A stretch of 64,000 bases of DNA, taken from positions 181,507 through 245,506 of the forward strand of contig JADJVG010000007.1 in the NCBI GenBank assembly GCA_016716675.1, written 5' to 3'. The notes under the pieces are model-generated. The model ran no database searches. It had not been told where the DNA came from and saw only the letters and a program-made list of their open reading frames with translations. Source of the stretch: Hyphomicrobium sp. (GTDB taxonomy: Bacteria > Pseudomonadota > Alphaproteobacteria > Rhizobiales > Hyphomicrobiaceae). Below, piece after piece: positions 17,645 to 26,484 of this stretch (positions within the stretch are counted from its first letter, which is position 1; each line of letters opens with the position of its first letter). The position numbers and the translations under genes were made by a program.

Positions 17645-18024
17645 GATCTGTCCTCCGGACCGCTTCACATTTAGACTGCCTGAATGATCGGTCGCGGCGC
17701 GGCGGCAAAAGGTTCAACAGCCGGGACGGGAGACCAGAGAATATTTCCCGCCCGTACAAAATTGTGCCGAAACAAGCAATTTGATCGAGTTGATTAACGA
17801 TGCTGCGGTTAGATGGGCGGCGGGCATCTCGGCGTGTCCGGCGGCAACGCATTTGCCCGCCGTCCAAACATGCCGCAAAGCCCTTCGTTCCGGCTTTTTC
17901 ACGTCTCGATGCAGCAACAGTTTCGCCATAACGCCATGTGATCTTTGTGGTCAGGCGGTGGGGCGCGCGTTAAGACGTGGTGGGCCGGTTTCAGGCGCCA
18001 TGACAGTAATTGAGGGCAGACGTA
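17645..18024. other. intergenic region between divergent genes
   Basis: This gap separates the divergent secreted-protein gene (minus) and the L,D-transpeptidase gene (plus), and should contain both promoters. It includes an AT-richer patch at about 17745-17800. I find no convincing gene, RNA structure or long repeat in it. Confidence 0.5.
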
Positions 18025-20304
18025 ATGCGTCGCACGAGCCGGTTGGTTTTCGGTATGGTTATCGCGCTCCTGGCGCATCAACCAGCGTTTGCCGTAGACC
18101 CTGATGATCAGCCCTGGGATGAAATCGATCGCGTTCTGAAAGAAAATCCGAGCACGACGGCTGCAACCGACGCCACACCTGCTGCCAATCCGGCAGGCGA
18201 TACGGCAGCCAACCCGGCGGCCGCGGCTGCCTATGTTCCAGGTGGCCCCGACCTCGACCCCGAGCCAGGTATCGAAAACGACCGTTTGCAGGGCGACCCA
18301 GCCGCCGATCCGAACGCCGGTCTGCCCGCAGGCCACATGGCGCCGACGCAAGGGCAAGCACCAGCCCCCTCCACAACCCCGACAACAGCTCCAACTGTAA
18401 GCCCTGCTGCGACACCAGCCACCAATCCGGCGCCGCAAACCGCAACGCCGCAAACACCGCCGCCAGCGACGCCGCCGGTCATCGCAGCGCCGGCCGCCGT
18501 GCCATCCGAGCCGGTCGCCAACGCCACGGTCGCGGTTGACGGTTTGCTATATCTGCCGACGCGGCGCTATTTCGATACCAAGGCCGTCGTCACGCTGAAG
18601 GACTACAATCAAGACGACCGCGCCGCCCTCGTCCAGTTCTACGACGCACGCATGGGCCAAGCGCTCTGGGTGACACACGACGGACCGAACGCCGCCGCCC
18701 GCAGTCTCATCGCCGAGATCGAAAAGGCGGATGACTGGGGCCTTGCTGCCAAAGATTATCGCATGCCGAGCCTCGCCAGAATTGGCGCCGGCGCGTTTTC
18801 CGAGGACGAATTGGTCGATGCGGAAATCAAGCTATCGCTGACCGCGATGCTGTACACACGCGACGCACGCGGCGGCCGCATTCAAAAGCCGTCCGAGCAG
18901 CTTTCGTCGTATCTCGATCGTCAGCCGCAGCTCATCGAACCGGTCAAGGTTATGGAAGCGCTCGCCGCAGCTCCCGATAAGGCTGCGTACCTGCGCGGTC
19001 TGCATCCCAAGCACGTCCAGTTCGAACGCCTCCGCCAGAAGCTCCTGGCGCAGCGCGCGAATGCCGAAGACGAAGTGTTCGAGAAGATCCCCAAGGGGCC
19101 GAAAATTTCGGCCGGCAAGAGCCACTGGCAGGTCGCCCTCATCCGCAAGCGCCTCAACGTGCCGGCGCCCGGCATGAAGCCGGACGGCACGGCGGCAGAC
19201 GAAAACTATTATGATCCGGCACTCGCCCAAGCGGTGGTGCGGTTCCGCGAAAAGCACGAGCTTGAGCCCTATACTCCGACCATCACCAATGAATTGCGCA
19301 CCCAGTTGAACGTCGATGACAAGGTCAGCGAAGACGTCCTGCTTGCCAACATGGAGCAATGGCGGTGGATGCCCGACGATCTCGGCGCAACCCACATCAT
19401 GGTCAACATTCCGGAATTCATGGTGCGGGTCGTCAAGGACGACGCGGTTATCCATTCCGAGCGCGTCGTGACCGGCCAATACGACAGCCAGACGCCGATC
19501 TTTTCCGACCGCATGCAGACCGTGGTGTTCAAGCCGTCATGGATCGTGCCGCATTCGATCATGGTCAACGAACTGCTGCCCCGCTTGCGCGCCGGCGGCA
19601 ATCCGATTGCGGGACGCGGCCTTGAGATTGAACGCAACGGCCGCAGCATCGATCCTTGGGATGTGAACTGGAACCGCTCCGACATTCGCAACTATCACGT
19701 CTTCCAGCCGCCGGGCCCCGGCAACGTGCTGGGCGTCGTCAAGTTCCTGTTCCCCAACAAGCATGCCGTCTACTTGCATGACACGCCGAGCAAGAGCCTT
19801 TTTAACGAGCGCACGCGCATGTTCAGCCATGGCTGTGTCCGCGTCCGCAATCCGGTGCGTCTCGCCGAGGTGATCATGTCCATCGACAAGGGTTGGGACA
19901 GCCGGGTCATCAAGGATCTGGTGACGCGTGGGCCGGGCGATAACGATGTCGCGCTCGACGCGCCGCTGCCGGTGCACTTGACGTACTTCACCGCGTCTGT
20001 CGAAGACGATGGAACCATCAAGCGGTTTGAGGACGTGTACGGCCATGAAAAGCGGATCACCCTCGCCTTGCAGGGCCGCTGGACACAGATCGTCAAGAAC
20101 CGCGACCACTTGCTGCCGCCGGATATCAAGGCCATCCCGGTCGCCCGCAATCGCGACAACTGGGGCGATGCCGATGGCTGGTCGGAACGCCGCTCTCGTC
20201 AGCAGGGCGCCACCTACCGGGCCGTAACGCCTCCGGGCTACAAAAAATCGAAGCAGACGCAAACGGTTGGCGACATTTTCCAGCAGGTGTTCGGCGGCTT
20301 CTGA
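18025..20304 (+). CDS. L,D-transpeptidase of the YcbB/LdtD type
   Basis: Periplasmic enzyme that forms 3-3 peptidoglycan cross-links. From ATG 18025 it has 759 residues: a signal peptide (RLVFGMVIALLAHQPAFA), a long Pro/Ala/Thr-rich linker (about 40-175), a YcbB-type N-terminal domain, a peptidoglycan-binding segment (HWQVALIRKRLNVPAPG) and the YkuD catalytic domain. The active-site motif is MFSHGCVRVRNP with the nucleophile Cys604, preceded by VYLHDTPSKSLFN. A TTG at 18010 in the same frame is a less likely start. The next gene, DUF882, is also a murein-type protein, and the pairing is common in alphaproteobacteria. Confidence 0.92.
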   Translation: MRRTSRLVFGMVIALLAHQPAFAVDPDDQPWDEIDRVLKENPSTTAATDATPAANPAGDTAANPAAAAAYVPGGPDLDPEPGIENDRLQGDPAADPNAGLPAGHMAPTQGQAPAPSTTPTTAPTVSPAATPATNPAPQTATPQTPPPATPPVIAAPAAVPSEPVANATVAVDGLLYLPTRRYFDTKAVVTLKDYNQDDRAALVQFYDARMGQALWVTHDGPNAAARSLIAEIEKADDWGLAAKDYRMPSLARIGAGAFSEDELVDAEIKLSLTAMLYTRDARGGRIQKPSEQLSSYLDRQPQLIEPVKVMEALAAAPDKAAYLRGLHPKHVQFERLRQKLLAQRANAEDEVFEKIPKGPKISAGKSHWQVALIRKRLNVPAPGMKPDGTAADENYYDPALAQAVVRFREKHELEPYTPTITNELRTQLNVDDKVSEDVLLANMEQWRWMPDDLGATHIMVNIPEFMVRVVKDDAVIHSERVVTGQYDSQTPIFSDRMQTVVFKPSWIVPHSIMVNELLPRLRAGGNPIAGRGLEIERNGRSIDPWDVNWNRSDIRNYHVFQPPGPGNVLGVVKFLFPNKHAVYLHDTPSKSLFNERTRMFSHGCVRVRNPVRLAEVIMSIDKGWDSRVIKDLVTRGPGDNDVALDAPLPVHLTYFTASVEDDGTIKRFEDVYGHEKRITLALQGRWTQIVKNRDHLLPPDIKAIPVARNRDNWGDADGWSERRSRQQGATYRAVTPPGYKKSKQTQTVGDIFQQVFGGF

Positions 20305-20333
20305 TCGCCGACAGGCAATGACAGTCCCTAATG

Positions 20334-20369
20334 GCCGGTGCGGATCCCTCCGTGCCGGCTTTTTGCTGC
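20334..20369 (+). terminator. intrinsic terminator after the L,D-transpeptidase gene
   Basis: GCCGGTGCGGA and TCCGTGCCGGC form an 11-bp stem, including two G-U pairs, with a short TCCC-type loop and a following TTTTT. Confidence 0.75.
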
Positions 20370-20531
20370 GCCGCGCGATTCCGCCCTTTTGTCGCCAACT
20401 CTCAGGCGCCTAATGCCACCATAAGATGGTTACGGCGTCTTAAGGGTTGGGGTTAACCCTATAGAACCACTGCCTCGCCACGGCGCGAAGGCGCGCGGGC
20501 GACGGGGTGTTGCGTAGGGACGGGGGTTTTT

Positions 20532-22181
20532 GTGGCGTTTGGCCGCTCAAAGATTGTTGTCGGCATTTTGGCCGTCGCCTCATGTTTGGCGATGACGTCC
20601 GATCGCATCACGGCCGCAGCCGTCAAGGGCGAGCGCACGATTTCCTTTTATCACATGCATACGCGAGAGCGCCTGACCGTCACCTACAAAAAGGACGGCG
20701 AATATATTCCCGAAGCGTTGAAGAAAATCGATTGGATCATGCGCGACTGGCGCAAGAACAAGGCGATCAAAATCGATCCTGAAACGATCGACCTTGCTTG
20801 GGAAATGCACGAGGAACTGGGATCGCGCGAACCGATCAGCATCATTTGCGGTTTTCGCTCGGCGAGCACCAACGAAATGCTGCGCCGGACACGCGGCGGC
20901 CAGGCGAGCCAGAGCCAGCACATCACCGGCAAAGCCATCGACATCACTTTCCCCGACGTGACGCTGAAGCGCATGCGCTATTCAGCGTTGATCCGCGAAC
21001 GTGGCGGCGTCGGCTACTATCCGACGTCGGGCATACCGTTCGTACATATCGACACGGGCGTGTCCGGCATGGCCGCGCTTGCCGCGCTACGAGTTGGCAC
21101 CTTGTTCCCTGACGCTCACACCAAACATATGCCCGCCACCGGCGGTCCCATCACGCCCAGTGACGTGCGCGTCGCGCGATCAAAACATCACGACCTCGCA
21201 GTGCAGGTGGCGGCATTCCACGATATCCGCAATGGGGTGAAGGCGCCGACGCTGGTGGCCAGCGCGTCTCGTACACCCGACGAGCCAGAGGCTAAGCCGA
21301 CGGCCAGCGCACCACCTTCAAAGGCTGCTGAAGCGCCGCGTGCGCCACGCTTCGCCGTCGCCTCTCTGGGTGGTGGAGCGGCCACAGCCACGGCCGGAGC
21401 ACCACGTAAATTCGATCTCAAATGGGAACCCGATGCAAAGGCGGCAGCGCAACGCCCCACCGTTACTCCCCCCATTGCTGGGCGGCAACTCGCAAGCCTG
21501 ACCGAGTCGACACCGGCACTACCGGCTTCCTCGCTGACGGCACCTAAGCTGGTCAACACCCCGAAACTGATCGAACGTCCGTCGCGCTTCACGCCGTCGC
21601 AAGCCGATCGCGGCAAACTGAAAAACCTGTTCGAACAGGCCGCAGCCTTGCCAGAGCCGCGCTTGGTGCGCGAACCGGCGCCGGCACAGCGGCCACAGAA
21701 ACAGCTTGCAGCCGTTGCAGCCGCCGTGGCCGCAGGCAACAACGCGCCGCTGCCACGCTATGCTTCTTTGCAACTCGCCAGCCTGACGCCCGAGGCGATG
21801 TCGGCCAGCATCACCGATATGAGTCCTGATGAGCTGGGCAACGGCTGGGTGCAAGCACCCGAGTTCGACGAAGATCACCCTGACGAGCTGGCTTACCGGC
21901 CGTTCCCACTGGCACCGCTGTTGACCGAAACAGAGTCAGCCAACGATCCGAAATTGAAGGGCGACTTACAGCACCCCGACGTTGCGGCAACACTAGAGGC
22001 GTTGGATGATGTCGGCGCGATCGCGCCGATGAAATTCCGCCCCGGTCAGCAGGTCGCTCAAGTGATGTGGGCGCAGCAGTTCCAAGGCAACGCCGTGCAT
22101 CTCGATGCACTTAAGGAAATCGAGAACAGCCGCCTGCCCGCCGGCCTCGAAAACCGCACCGTGCGCACGACGTCGCGGTAG
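20532..22181 (+). CDS. DUF882 (YcbK-like, peptidase M15A-fold) envelope protein
   Basis: The 549-residue product starts at GTG 20532 with a hydrophobic signal (KIVVGILAVASCLAMTS). The DUF882 domain follows at about 35-185 and keeps the metal-binding pattern of M15 peptidases: HITGKAIDITF supplies His and Asp, and FVHIDTG the second His. The preceding YHMHTRERLTVTY and ICGFRSASTNEMLRR are family signatures. The rest, about 350 residues, is Ala/Pro-rich, looks disordered and is much longer than in typical members. It probably acts on peptidoglycan and sits just after the L,D-transpeptidase gene, separated from it by a terminator. Substrate specificity is not known. Confidence 0.88.
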   Translation: MAFGRSKIVVGILAVASCLAMTSDRITAAAVKGERTISFYHMHTRERLTVTYKKDGEYIPEALKKIDWIMRDWRKNKAIKIDPETIDLAWEMHEELGSREPISIICGFRSASTNEMLRRTRGGQASQSQHITGKAIDITFPDVTLKRMRYSALIRERGGVGYYPTSGIPFVHIDTGVSGMAALAALRVGTLFPDAHTKHMPATGGPITPSDVRVARSKHHDLAVQVAAFHDIRNGVKAPTLVASASRTPDEPEAKPTASAPPSKAAEAPRAPRFAVASLGGGAATATAGAPRKFDLKWEPDAKAAAQRPTVTPPIAGRQLASLTESTPALPASSLTAPKLVNTPKLIERPSRFTPSQADRGKLKNLFEQAAALPEPRLVREPAPAQRPQKQLAAVAAAVAAGNNAPLPRYASLQLASLTPEAMSASITDMSPDELGNGWVQAPEFDEDHPDELAYRPFPLAPLLTETESANDPKLKGDLQHPDVAATLEALDDVGAIAPMKFRPGQQVAQVMWAQQFQGNAVHLDALKEIENSRLPAGLENRTVRTTSR

Positions 22182-22214
22182 AGCGATCTTAAGATCTGGA
22201 AAGCGGCGATGCGC

Positions 22215-23144
22215 TTACTCGCTTTGGTTGACAGCGGCGCGCTTGAGGTTCAATTTTCCGGCCTCCGCAACAAGCCCCGCTAACGCTTTGAAATCCTCGT
22301 GCCGCGGGCTCGAGCGCCGCCATGCCAGACCGAGGGTGCGCGATGGTTCGGGGTCGGCAAAGCGAATAACTTTCAAGTCGCGATTGCGGGTTTCAACCCC
22401 GAGACAAATCTCTGGCAGCAGCGTGATACCAAGCCCCGCTGAAACCATCTCAACGATGGTCGCCAGACTTGTTGCGCCGAACGTGTTGATCATATCGACC
22501 TGTTGCAAGGCGCAGAACGTCAGCGCCTGATCGCGCAGACAGTGGCCTTCTTCCAGCAACAACAGTCGATCACCCTCGATCAGCTCTTTGGTGGCGCGCA
22601 CGCGGCCCGAAAGTTTCTTCGATTTCGGCAGCGCCAGCAGGAAACGATCTTGAAAAATCTCTAGCGTCTCGATGTCTGGGTGTTTGACGGGCAACGCCAA
22701 CAGCAACACGTCGAGTTTACCTTCGGCGAGTTCTTCCGTCAGGTGATGCGTCTGCGTCTCGCGCAGATGCAGCACAAGGTCAGGATAGTGCTGGCGCAGC
22801 AAGGGCAGCAGCGGCGGCAACAGGTACGGCGCTACCGATGGGATCACGCCGAACCGCAACGACCCCGACAACAAGCCCGCTGAGTGCTGCGCGAAATCGA
22901 TGAGGTCACGGGCGTCGTTGAGCAGCCTTTGCGCGCGCAACGCAATTTCGGCCCCCTTGGGGGTCAACTTGACGCCCGATCGCGTGCGCTCAACGAGCGC
23001 AATGCCGAGTGATGCCTCTAGCTCTTGGATCTGCATCGAAAGCGCCGGCTGCGTGACCGCGCACGCGTCCGCTGCACGGCCAAAATGCTGTTCGCGGGCC
23101 AATGCATCGAAATATTTCAGCTGCTTGAGCGTGACGTGAGCCAT
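22215..23144 (-). CDS. oxyR: OxyR, LysR-family hydrogen-peroxide sensor
   Basis: Transcription regulator of the peroxide response. The 309 residues have an N-terminal winged helix (LKQLKYFDALAREQHFGRAADACAVTQPALSMQIQELE) and a periplasmic-binding-like sensor domain. The two redox cysteines of OxyR are present in EEGHCLRDQALTFC, matching the peroxidatic and resolving positions of the family. It is transcribed divergently from katA, and the 94-bp gap contains a dyad at 23171-23187. This is a standard sensor-target arrangement, so it should activate katA on oxidation. Confidence 0.94.
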   Translation of the reverse strand: MAHVTLKQLKYFDALAREQHFGRAADACAVTQPALSMQIQELEASLGIALVERTRSGVKLTPKGAEIALRAQRLLNDARDLIDFAQHSAGLLSGSLRFGVIPSVAPYLLPPLLPLLRQHYPDLVLHLRETQTHHLTEELAEGKLDVLLLALPVKHPDIETLEIFQDRFLLALPKSKKLSGRVRATKELIEGDRLLLLEEGHCLRDQALTFCALQQVDMINTFGATSLATIVEMVSAGLGITLLPEICLGVETRNRDLKVIRFADPEPSRTLGLAWRRSSPRHEDFKALAGLVAEAGKLNLKRAAVNQSE

Positions 23145-23170
23145 CAGGTAAAGTTATCACATGCCGCTTG

Positions 23171-23187
23171 AAGTTCAATTAGAACTT
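23171..23187. promoter_or_regulatory. palindrome in the oxyR-katA intergenic region, candidate OxyR site
   Basis: AAGTTC-AATTA-GAACTT is a perfect 6-bp dyad with a five-base spacer, placed 27 bp upstream of oxyR and 52 bp upstream of katA. LysR-type regulators bind interrupted dyads in divergent promoters, so this is the best candidate operator in the gap. Binding is inferred. Confidence 0.55.
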
Positions 23188-23238
23188 ATCAAAACAAGTG
23201 TCTAACGTCTTCCTATCGAACCAAAGGAACACGTAAGC

Positions 23239-24711
23239 ATGTCTAAGCCGACACTGACCACGACCGCCGGTGCGCCGATTGCAGATAACCAGAACTCTGC
23301 CTCGGCAGGCGAGCGCGGTCCGCTTTTGATGCAAGACTATCAGCTTCTGGAGAAGCTCGCACATCAGAACCGCGAGCGCATCCCAGAACGTACGGTGCAT
23401 GCCAAGGGCTGGGGCGCGCACGGCACGCTGACCATCACCCACGACATCACAAAGTACACCAAAGCCAAGGTTTTCTCGAAGATCGGCAAGACGACCGAGA
23501 TGCTGGCGCGCTTTTCGACCGTTGCAGGCGAAGCCGGCGCCGCGGATGCCGAGCGCGACGTGCGCGGTTTTTCCCTTAAGTTTTATACCGAAGAGGGCAA
23601 TTGGGATCTCGTCGGCAACAACACGCCGGTGTTCTTCATCCGCGATGCCTACAAGTTCCCGGATTTCATCCATACCCAGAAGCGTCATCCGCGCAGCAAC
23701 CTGCGCTCGCCGACGGCGATGTGGGATTTCTGGTCGCTCTCGCCGGAGAGCCTGCATCAGGTCACGATTTTGATGTCGGACCGCGGTCTGCCGACCGATG
23801 TCCGCCATATCAACGGCTACGGGTCGCACACTTTCTCGTTCATCAACGCCGCCAACGAACGCTTCTGGGTGAAGTTTCACTTCAAGACCATGCAGGGCCA
23901 TAAGCACTGGACCAACACGGAAGCGGAAGGCGTCGTCGGCAAATGCCGCGAGACGACGCAGCGCGATCTGTTCGGGGCTATCGAAAAAGGCGACTTCCCG
24001 AAGTGGAAGATGCAGGTTCAAATCATGCCGGAAGCCGATGCAGGCAAGCATTGGTACAACCCGTTCGACATCACGAAAGTCTGGCCGCATGGCGACTATC
24101 CGCTGATCGATGTCGGCGTGTTTGAATTAAACCGCAACGCCGACAACTATTTCATGGAGATCGAACAGGCAGCGTTCTCGCCATCGAACATCGTGCCGGG
24201 CATAGGGTTCTCGCCCGACAAAATGCTTCAGGCACGCATCTTCTCGTATGCCGACGCCCACCGCTATCGCCTGGGCACGAACTACGAAGCGTTGCCGGTC
24301 AATGCACCGAAGTGCCCGGTTCACAACTATCATAAAGATGGTCCGATGCGCTTCGTCTCGAACAACGCGCCGACTGACGCCTATTACGAGCCGAACTCAT
24401 TCGGTGGTCCGGTCGAAAACAAAGCGGTAGCCGAGCCGGCGCTAAAGCTCTCCGGCAACGCCGATCGCTACAATCATCGCAACGGCAACGACGACTACAA
24501 GCAGCCGGGCGATCTGTTCCGTCTGCTGTCGAAGGATGGCCAGGAGCGGCTTTGCGATAACATTCGCGATGCCATGCAGGGCGTGCCGGTCGAAATCGTC
24601 AAGCGCCAGATCGCCCACTTCTACAAGTGCGATCCGGCCTATGGCCGCGGCGTCGCAACCCGCATGGGTCTCAGCGACAAGGACTTCAATCTAGCAGATG
24701 CGGCGGAGTAG
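23239..24711 (+). CDS. katA: monofunctional haem catalase
   Basis: Cytoplasmic enzyme that dismutates hydrogen peroxide. At 490 residues it is a small-subunit (clade 3) catalase. The distal catalytic His54 lies in ERTVHAKGWGAHG, the typical ARFSTVAGE follows, and the proximal haem ligand Tyr337 lies in RIFSYADAHRYRLG. FNLADAAE closes the protein. A good ribosome-binding site (AAAGGAAC) precedes ATG 23239. It is divergent from oxyR and followed by a strong terminator, so it is likely a single-gene unit under OxyR control. Confidence 0.97.
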   Translation: MSKPTLTTTAGAPIADNQNSASAGERGPLLMQDYQLLEKLAHQNRERIPERTVHAKGWGAHGTLTITHDITKYTKAKVFSKIGKTTEMLARFSTVAGEAGAADAERDVRGFSLKFYTEEGNWDLVGNNTPVFFIRDAYKFPDFIHTQKRHPRSNLRSPTAMWDFWSLSPESLHQVTILMSDRGLPTDVRHINGYGSHTFSFINAANERFWVKFHFKTMQGHKHWTNTEAEGVVGKCRETTQRDLFGAIEKGDFPKWKMQVQIMPEADAGKHWYNPFDITKVWPHGDYPLIDVGVFELNRNADNYFMEIEQAAFSPSNIVPGIGFSPDKMLQARIFSYADAHRYRLGTNYEALPVNAPKCPVHNYHKDGPMRFVSNNAPTDAYYEPNSFGGPVENKAVAEPALKLSGNADRYNHRNGNDDYKQPGDLFRLLSKDGQERLCDNIRDAMQGVPVEIVKRQIAHFYKCDPAYGRGVATRMGLSDKDFNLADAAE

Positions 24712-24796
24712 GAGGCACCACGTCCTACGCCACCCATGATGTCCCGGGCGGGAGCCGACCCGTCCGGGACACTCACGACCCAAGAGTGACCCGATA

Positions 24797-24829
24797 CAAA
24801 AACGCCAGTCCGTAAGGGCTGGCGTTTTT
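24797..24829. terminator. bidirectional intrinsic terminator between katA and gapR
   Basis: AAAAACGCCAGTCC and GGGCTGGCGTTTTT form a long perfect stem around CGTAA, with A- and T-runs on both sides. It can stop katA from the left and gapR from the right. Confidence 0.85.
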
Positions 24830-24854
24830 CATGTCTCAGACGTGTGCGGCGCGG

Positions 24855-25151
24855 TTACTCGGCAGCGATCATCGCGTCCGCGAACGCTTCCTTGCTGGCG
24901 TTATCATCGAGCATGCCCAGCGCGTGCATGTAGACTTCCAGTACGGTTTCTTCTTCCTGCCGCTCTTCCTGGCTCTTTTTGCGCAGGCGCACGATCTGGC
25001 GCAGCACCTTGACGTCAAAGCCAACGGCTTTGGCTTCGAGATACTTGTCGCGGATATCGCTGGCGAGCTGCTTTTTCTCTTCCTCCAGTCGTTCGATCTG
25101 CTCGACCAACTGGCGCAACTGCTTCTGCGCGGAAGCCTGAAGCGTGCTCAT
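24855..25151 (-). CDS. gapR: GapR (DUF2312), nucleoid-associated protein
   Basis: Small, mainly helical DNA-binding protein of alphaproteobacteria. In Caulobacter, GapR binds overtwisted AT-rich DNA ahead of polymerases and helps type II topoisomerases. The 98 residues have the family pattern: a coiled-coil helix (LRQLVEQIERLEEEKKQLASDI), then AKAVGFDVKVLRQIVRLRK and a C-terminal helix (EVYMHALGML). A GGGAG ribosome-binding site lies upstream of the ATG. It is convergent with katA across the terminator at 24797. Confidence 0.92.
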   Translation of the reverse strand: MSTLQASAQKQLRQLVEQIERLEEEKKQLASDIRDKYLEAKAVGFDVKVLRQIVRLRKKSQEERQEEETVLEVYMHALGMLDDNASKEAFADAMIAAE

Positions 25152-25460
25152 ACGAAAACTCCCTCATGCGTGATGTTGAGCCATGACGCTAACGAGGTGG
25201 ACCGGCACGAACAAGGCGACGTGGCGCGCAATCCCCTAACTATTCACCAGGATAACGCGATTGTATCCCTTGACGCGCCTTGTTGCGGAATGTGAGTCGC
25301 GCATCCCGCCTCTAAACCGGCTACGTTCTGAGAGATGCTTCTCCTGGTGCCGTTATAGTTCTTGTGCAGTGTCGGCCCTCGCACGATGCTTGATTGTGAC
25401 ATTCGCGGTATCCCTGCTACACAACTCATCCGTTTTTTGACCTTGGCTGCCCAACCCATC

Positions 25461-25961
25461 ATGCAAAAGTACGTCAAGACTCTGATCGATCGCCTGTACC
25501 TACGGTTCAAATCGCCCGAAGGGGTCCGTCAGGTCGGCGCGTTGCCGTACAAGTTTGTCGATGGTCAGATGATGTTTTTGCTAGTCACATCACGCCGCAG
25601 CGGCCGCTGGATCTATCCCAAGGGCTCACAGATCAAGGGCCTGCAGAATTGGGAATCCGCGGCGCAGGAAGCGTTGGAAGAAGCCGGCATCGAGGGTGAG
25701 GTCGAGCGCCAGCCGATAGGATCGTTTCGCGCCGTCAAGCGCGTGGGGCAACGGCGCCGCGTGGTCGAGATTGATCTCTTTCCGCTGCGCGTGACCACGC
25801 AGCACGACCGTTGGCAGGAGATGAAACAACGGCGGCGCGTGTGGATGACGTTGGCAGAGGCGACAACCCGCCTCGCCGACCCCGTGCTTGTCGACCTGAC
25901 GCAAAAATTCAGCCACCGACTGATGACCGAGGGTGTCGTCGCCGAAGAGCGAAACACTTGA
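25461..25961 (+). CDS. Nudix hydrolase
   Basis: A 166-residue hydrolase of nucleoside-diphosphate-linked compounds. The Nudix box is recognisable in GLQNWESAAQEALEEAGI, with the conserved Arg of REUxEE replaced by Gln. The preceding RRSGRWIYPKG is typical of the diphosphoinositol-polyphosphate-like branch common in Hyphomicrobiales. Substrate cannot be told. The start is uncertain: the frame is open from 25362 with starts at 25362, 25386 and 25461, and none has a good ribosome-binding site. I chose the ATG closest to the conserved domain. Confidence 0.8.
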   Translation: MQKYVKTLIDRLYLRFKSPEGVRQVGALPYKFVDGQMMFLLVTSRRSGRWIYPKGSQIKGLQNWESAAQEALEEAGIEGEVERQPIGSFRAVKRVGQRRRVVEIDLFPLRVTTQHDRWQEMKQRRRVWMTLAEATTRLADPVLVDLTQKFSHRLMTEGVVAEERNT

Positions 25962-25979
25962 GAACTCATCGTTTGATCG

Positions 25980-26285
25980 TCAGTCTTTCGGCCTGTTGAC
26001 CTCGAACGCCGCCAATTTTTCCGGACTGGCCGCCGTTTGGTGCTTGGCCTGCCATGCGGCGTAGGGTTCGCCGTAAACGATCTCGCGGGCTTCATCCTTG
26101 CTCAGTGCCAGGCCTTTTGCTTTGGCAGCGTCCATCATCCAGTTGGAAAGGCAGTTCCGGCAGAACCCGGCCAGGTTCATCATATCGATGTTCTGAACGT
26201 CGCTGCGGGTTCTCAGATGTGCGACCAGACGCCGATAGGCCGCCGCTTCCAGCTCCAGCGTCGTCTGGGGATCAAAGGTTTTCAT
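25980..26285 (-). CDS. DUF1244 family protein
   Basis: The 101-residue protein matches the short DUF1244 family of proteobacteria. Its hallmark is a cysteine-containing segment MNLAGFCRNCLSNWM (about residues 40-54), followed by an acidic/basic helix (KDEAREIVYGEPYAAWQ) and a tail rich in Ala, Glu and Pro. Family members are small cytoplasmic proteins of unknown function. The CxxC pair could bind a metal, but that is inference. It is convergent with the Nudix gene. Confidence 0.88.
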   Translation of the reverse strand: MKTFDPQTTLELEAAAYRRLVAHLRTRSDVQNIDMMNLAGFCRNCLSNWMMDAAKAKGLALSKDEAREIVYGEPYAAWQAKHQTAASPEKLAAFEVNRPKD

Positions 26286-26484
26286 GCGCGTCTCCCAATA
26301 GGGCCCCAGGGCCGGGAAACCGCTCTGAGGGTAACCCTTCAGATAGGCACTTGGCGGGCAACCGGCAAATCGGCCGGACGGTGGGGTCCCGTCCTGCGGC
26401 CATACTTACCTTGACGGACCTCGCCCGATTGCGCAAACCAGCGCTCTACTCATAAAGTCTAAGAAAATTCTGGTGGGGAAACAC

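Noticed and set aside
17781..18104. 107-codon plus-strand frame upstream of the L,D-transpeptidase gene
   Set aside because: No ribosome-binding site, no domain, and it overlaps the supported start of the transpeptidase gene.
20438..20456. TTAA-N9-TTAA near the DUF882 promoter as a CtrA site
   Set aside because: CtrA boxes have a seven-base spacer. The spacing here is nine, so I do not call it.
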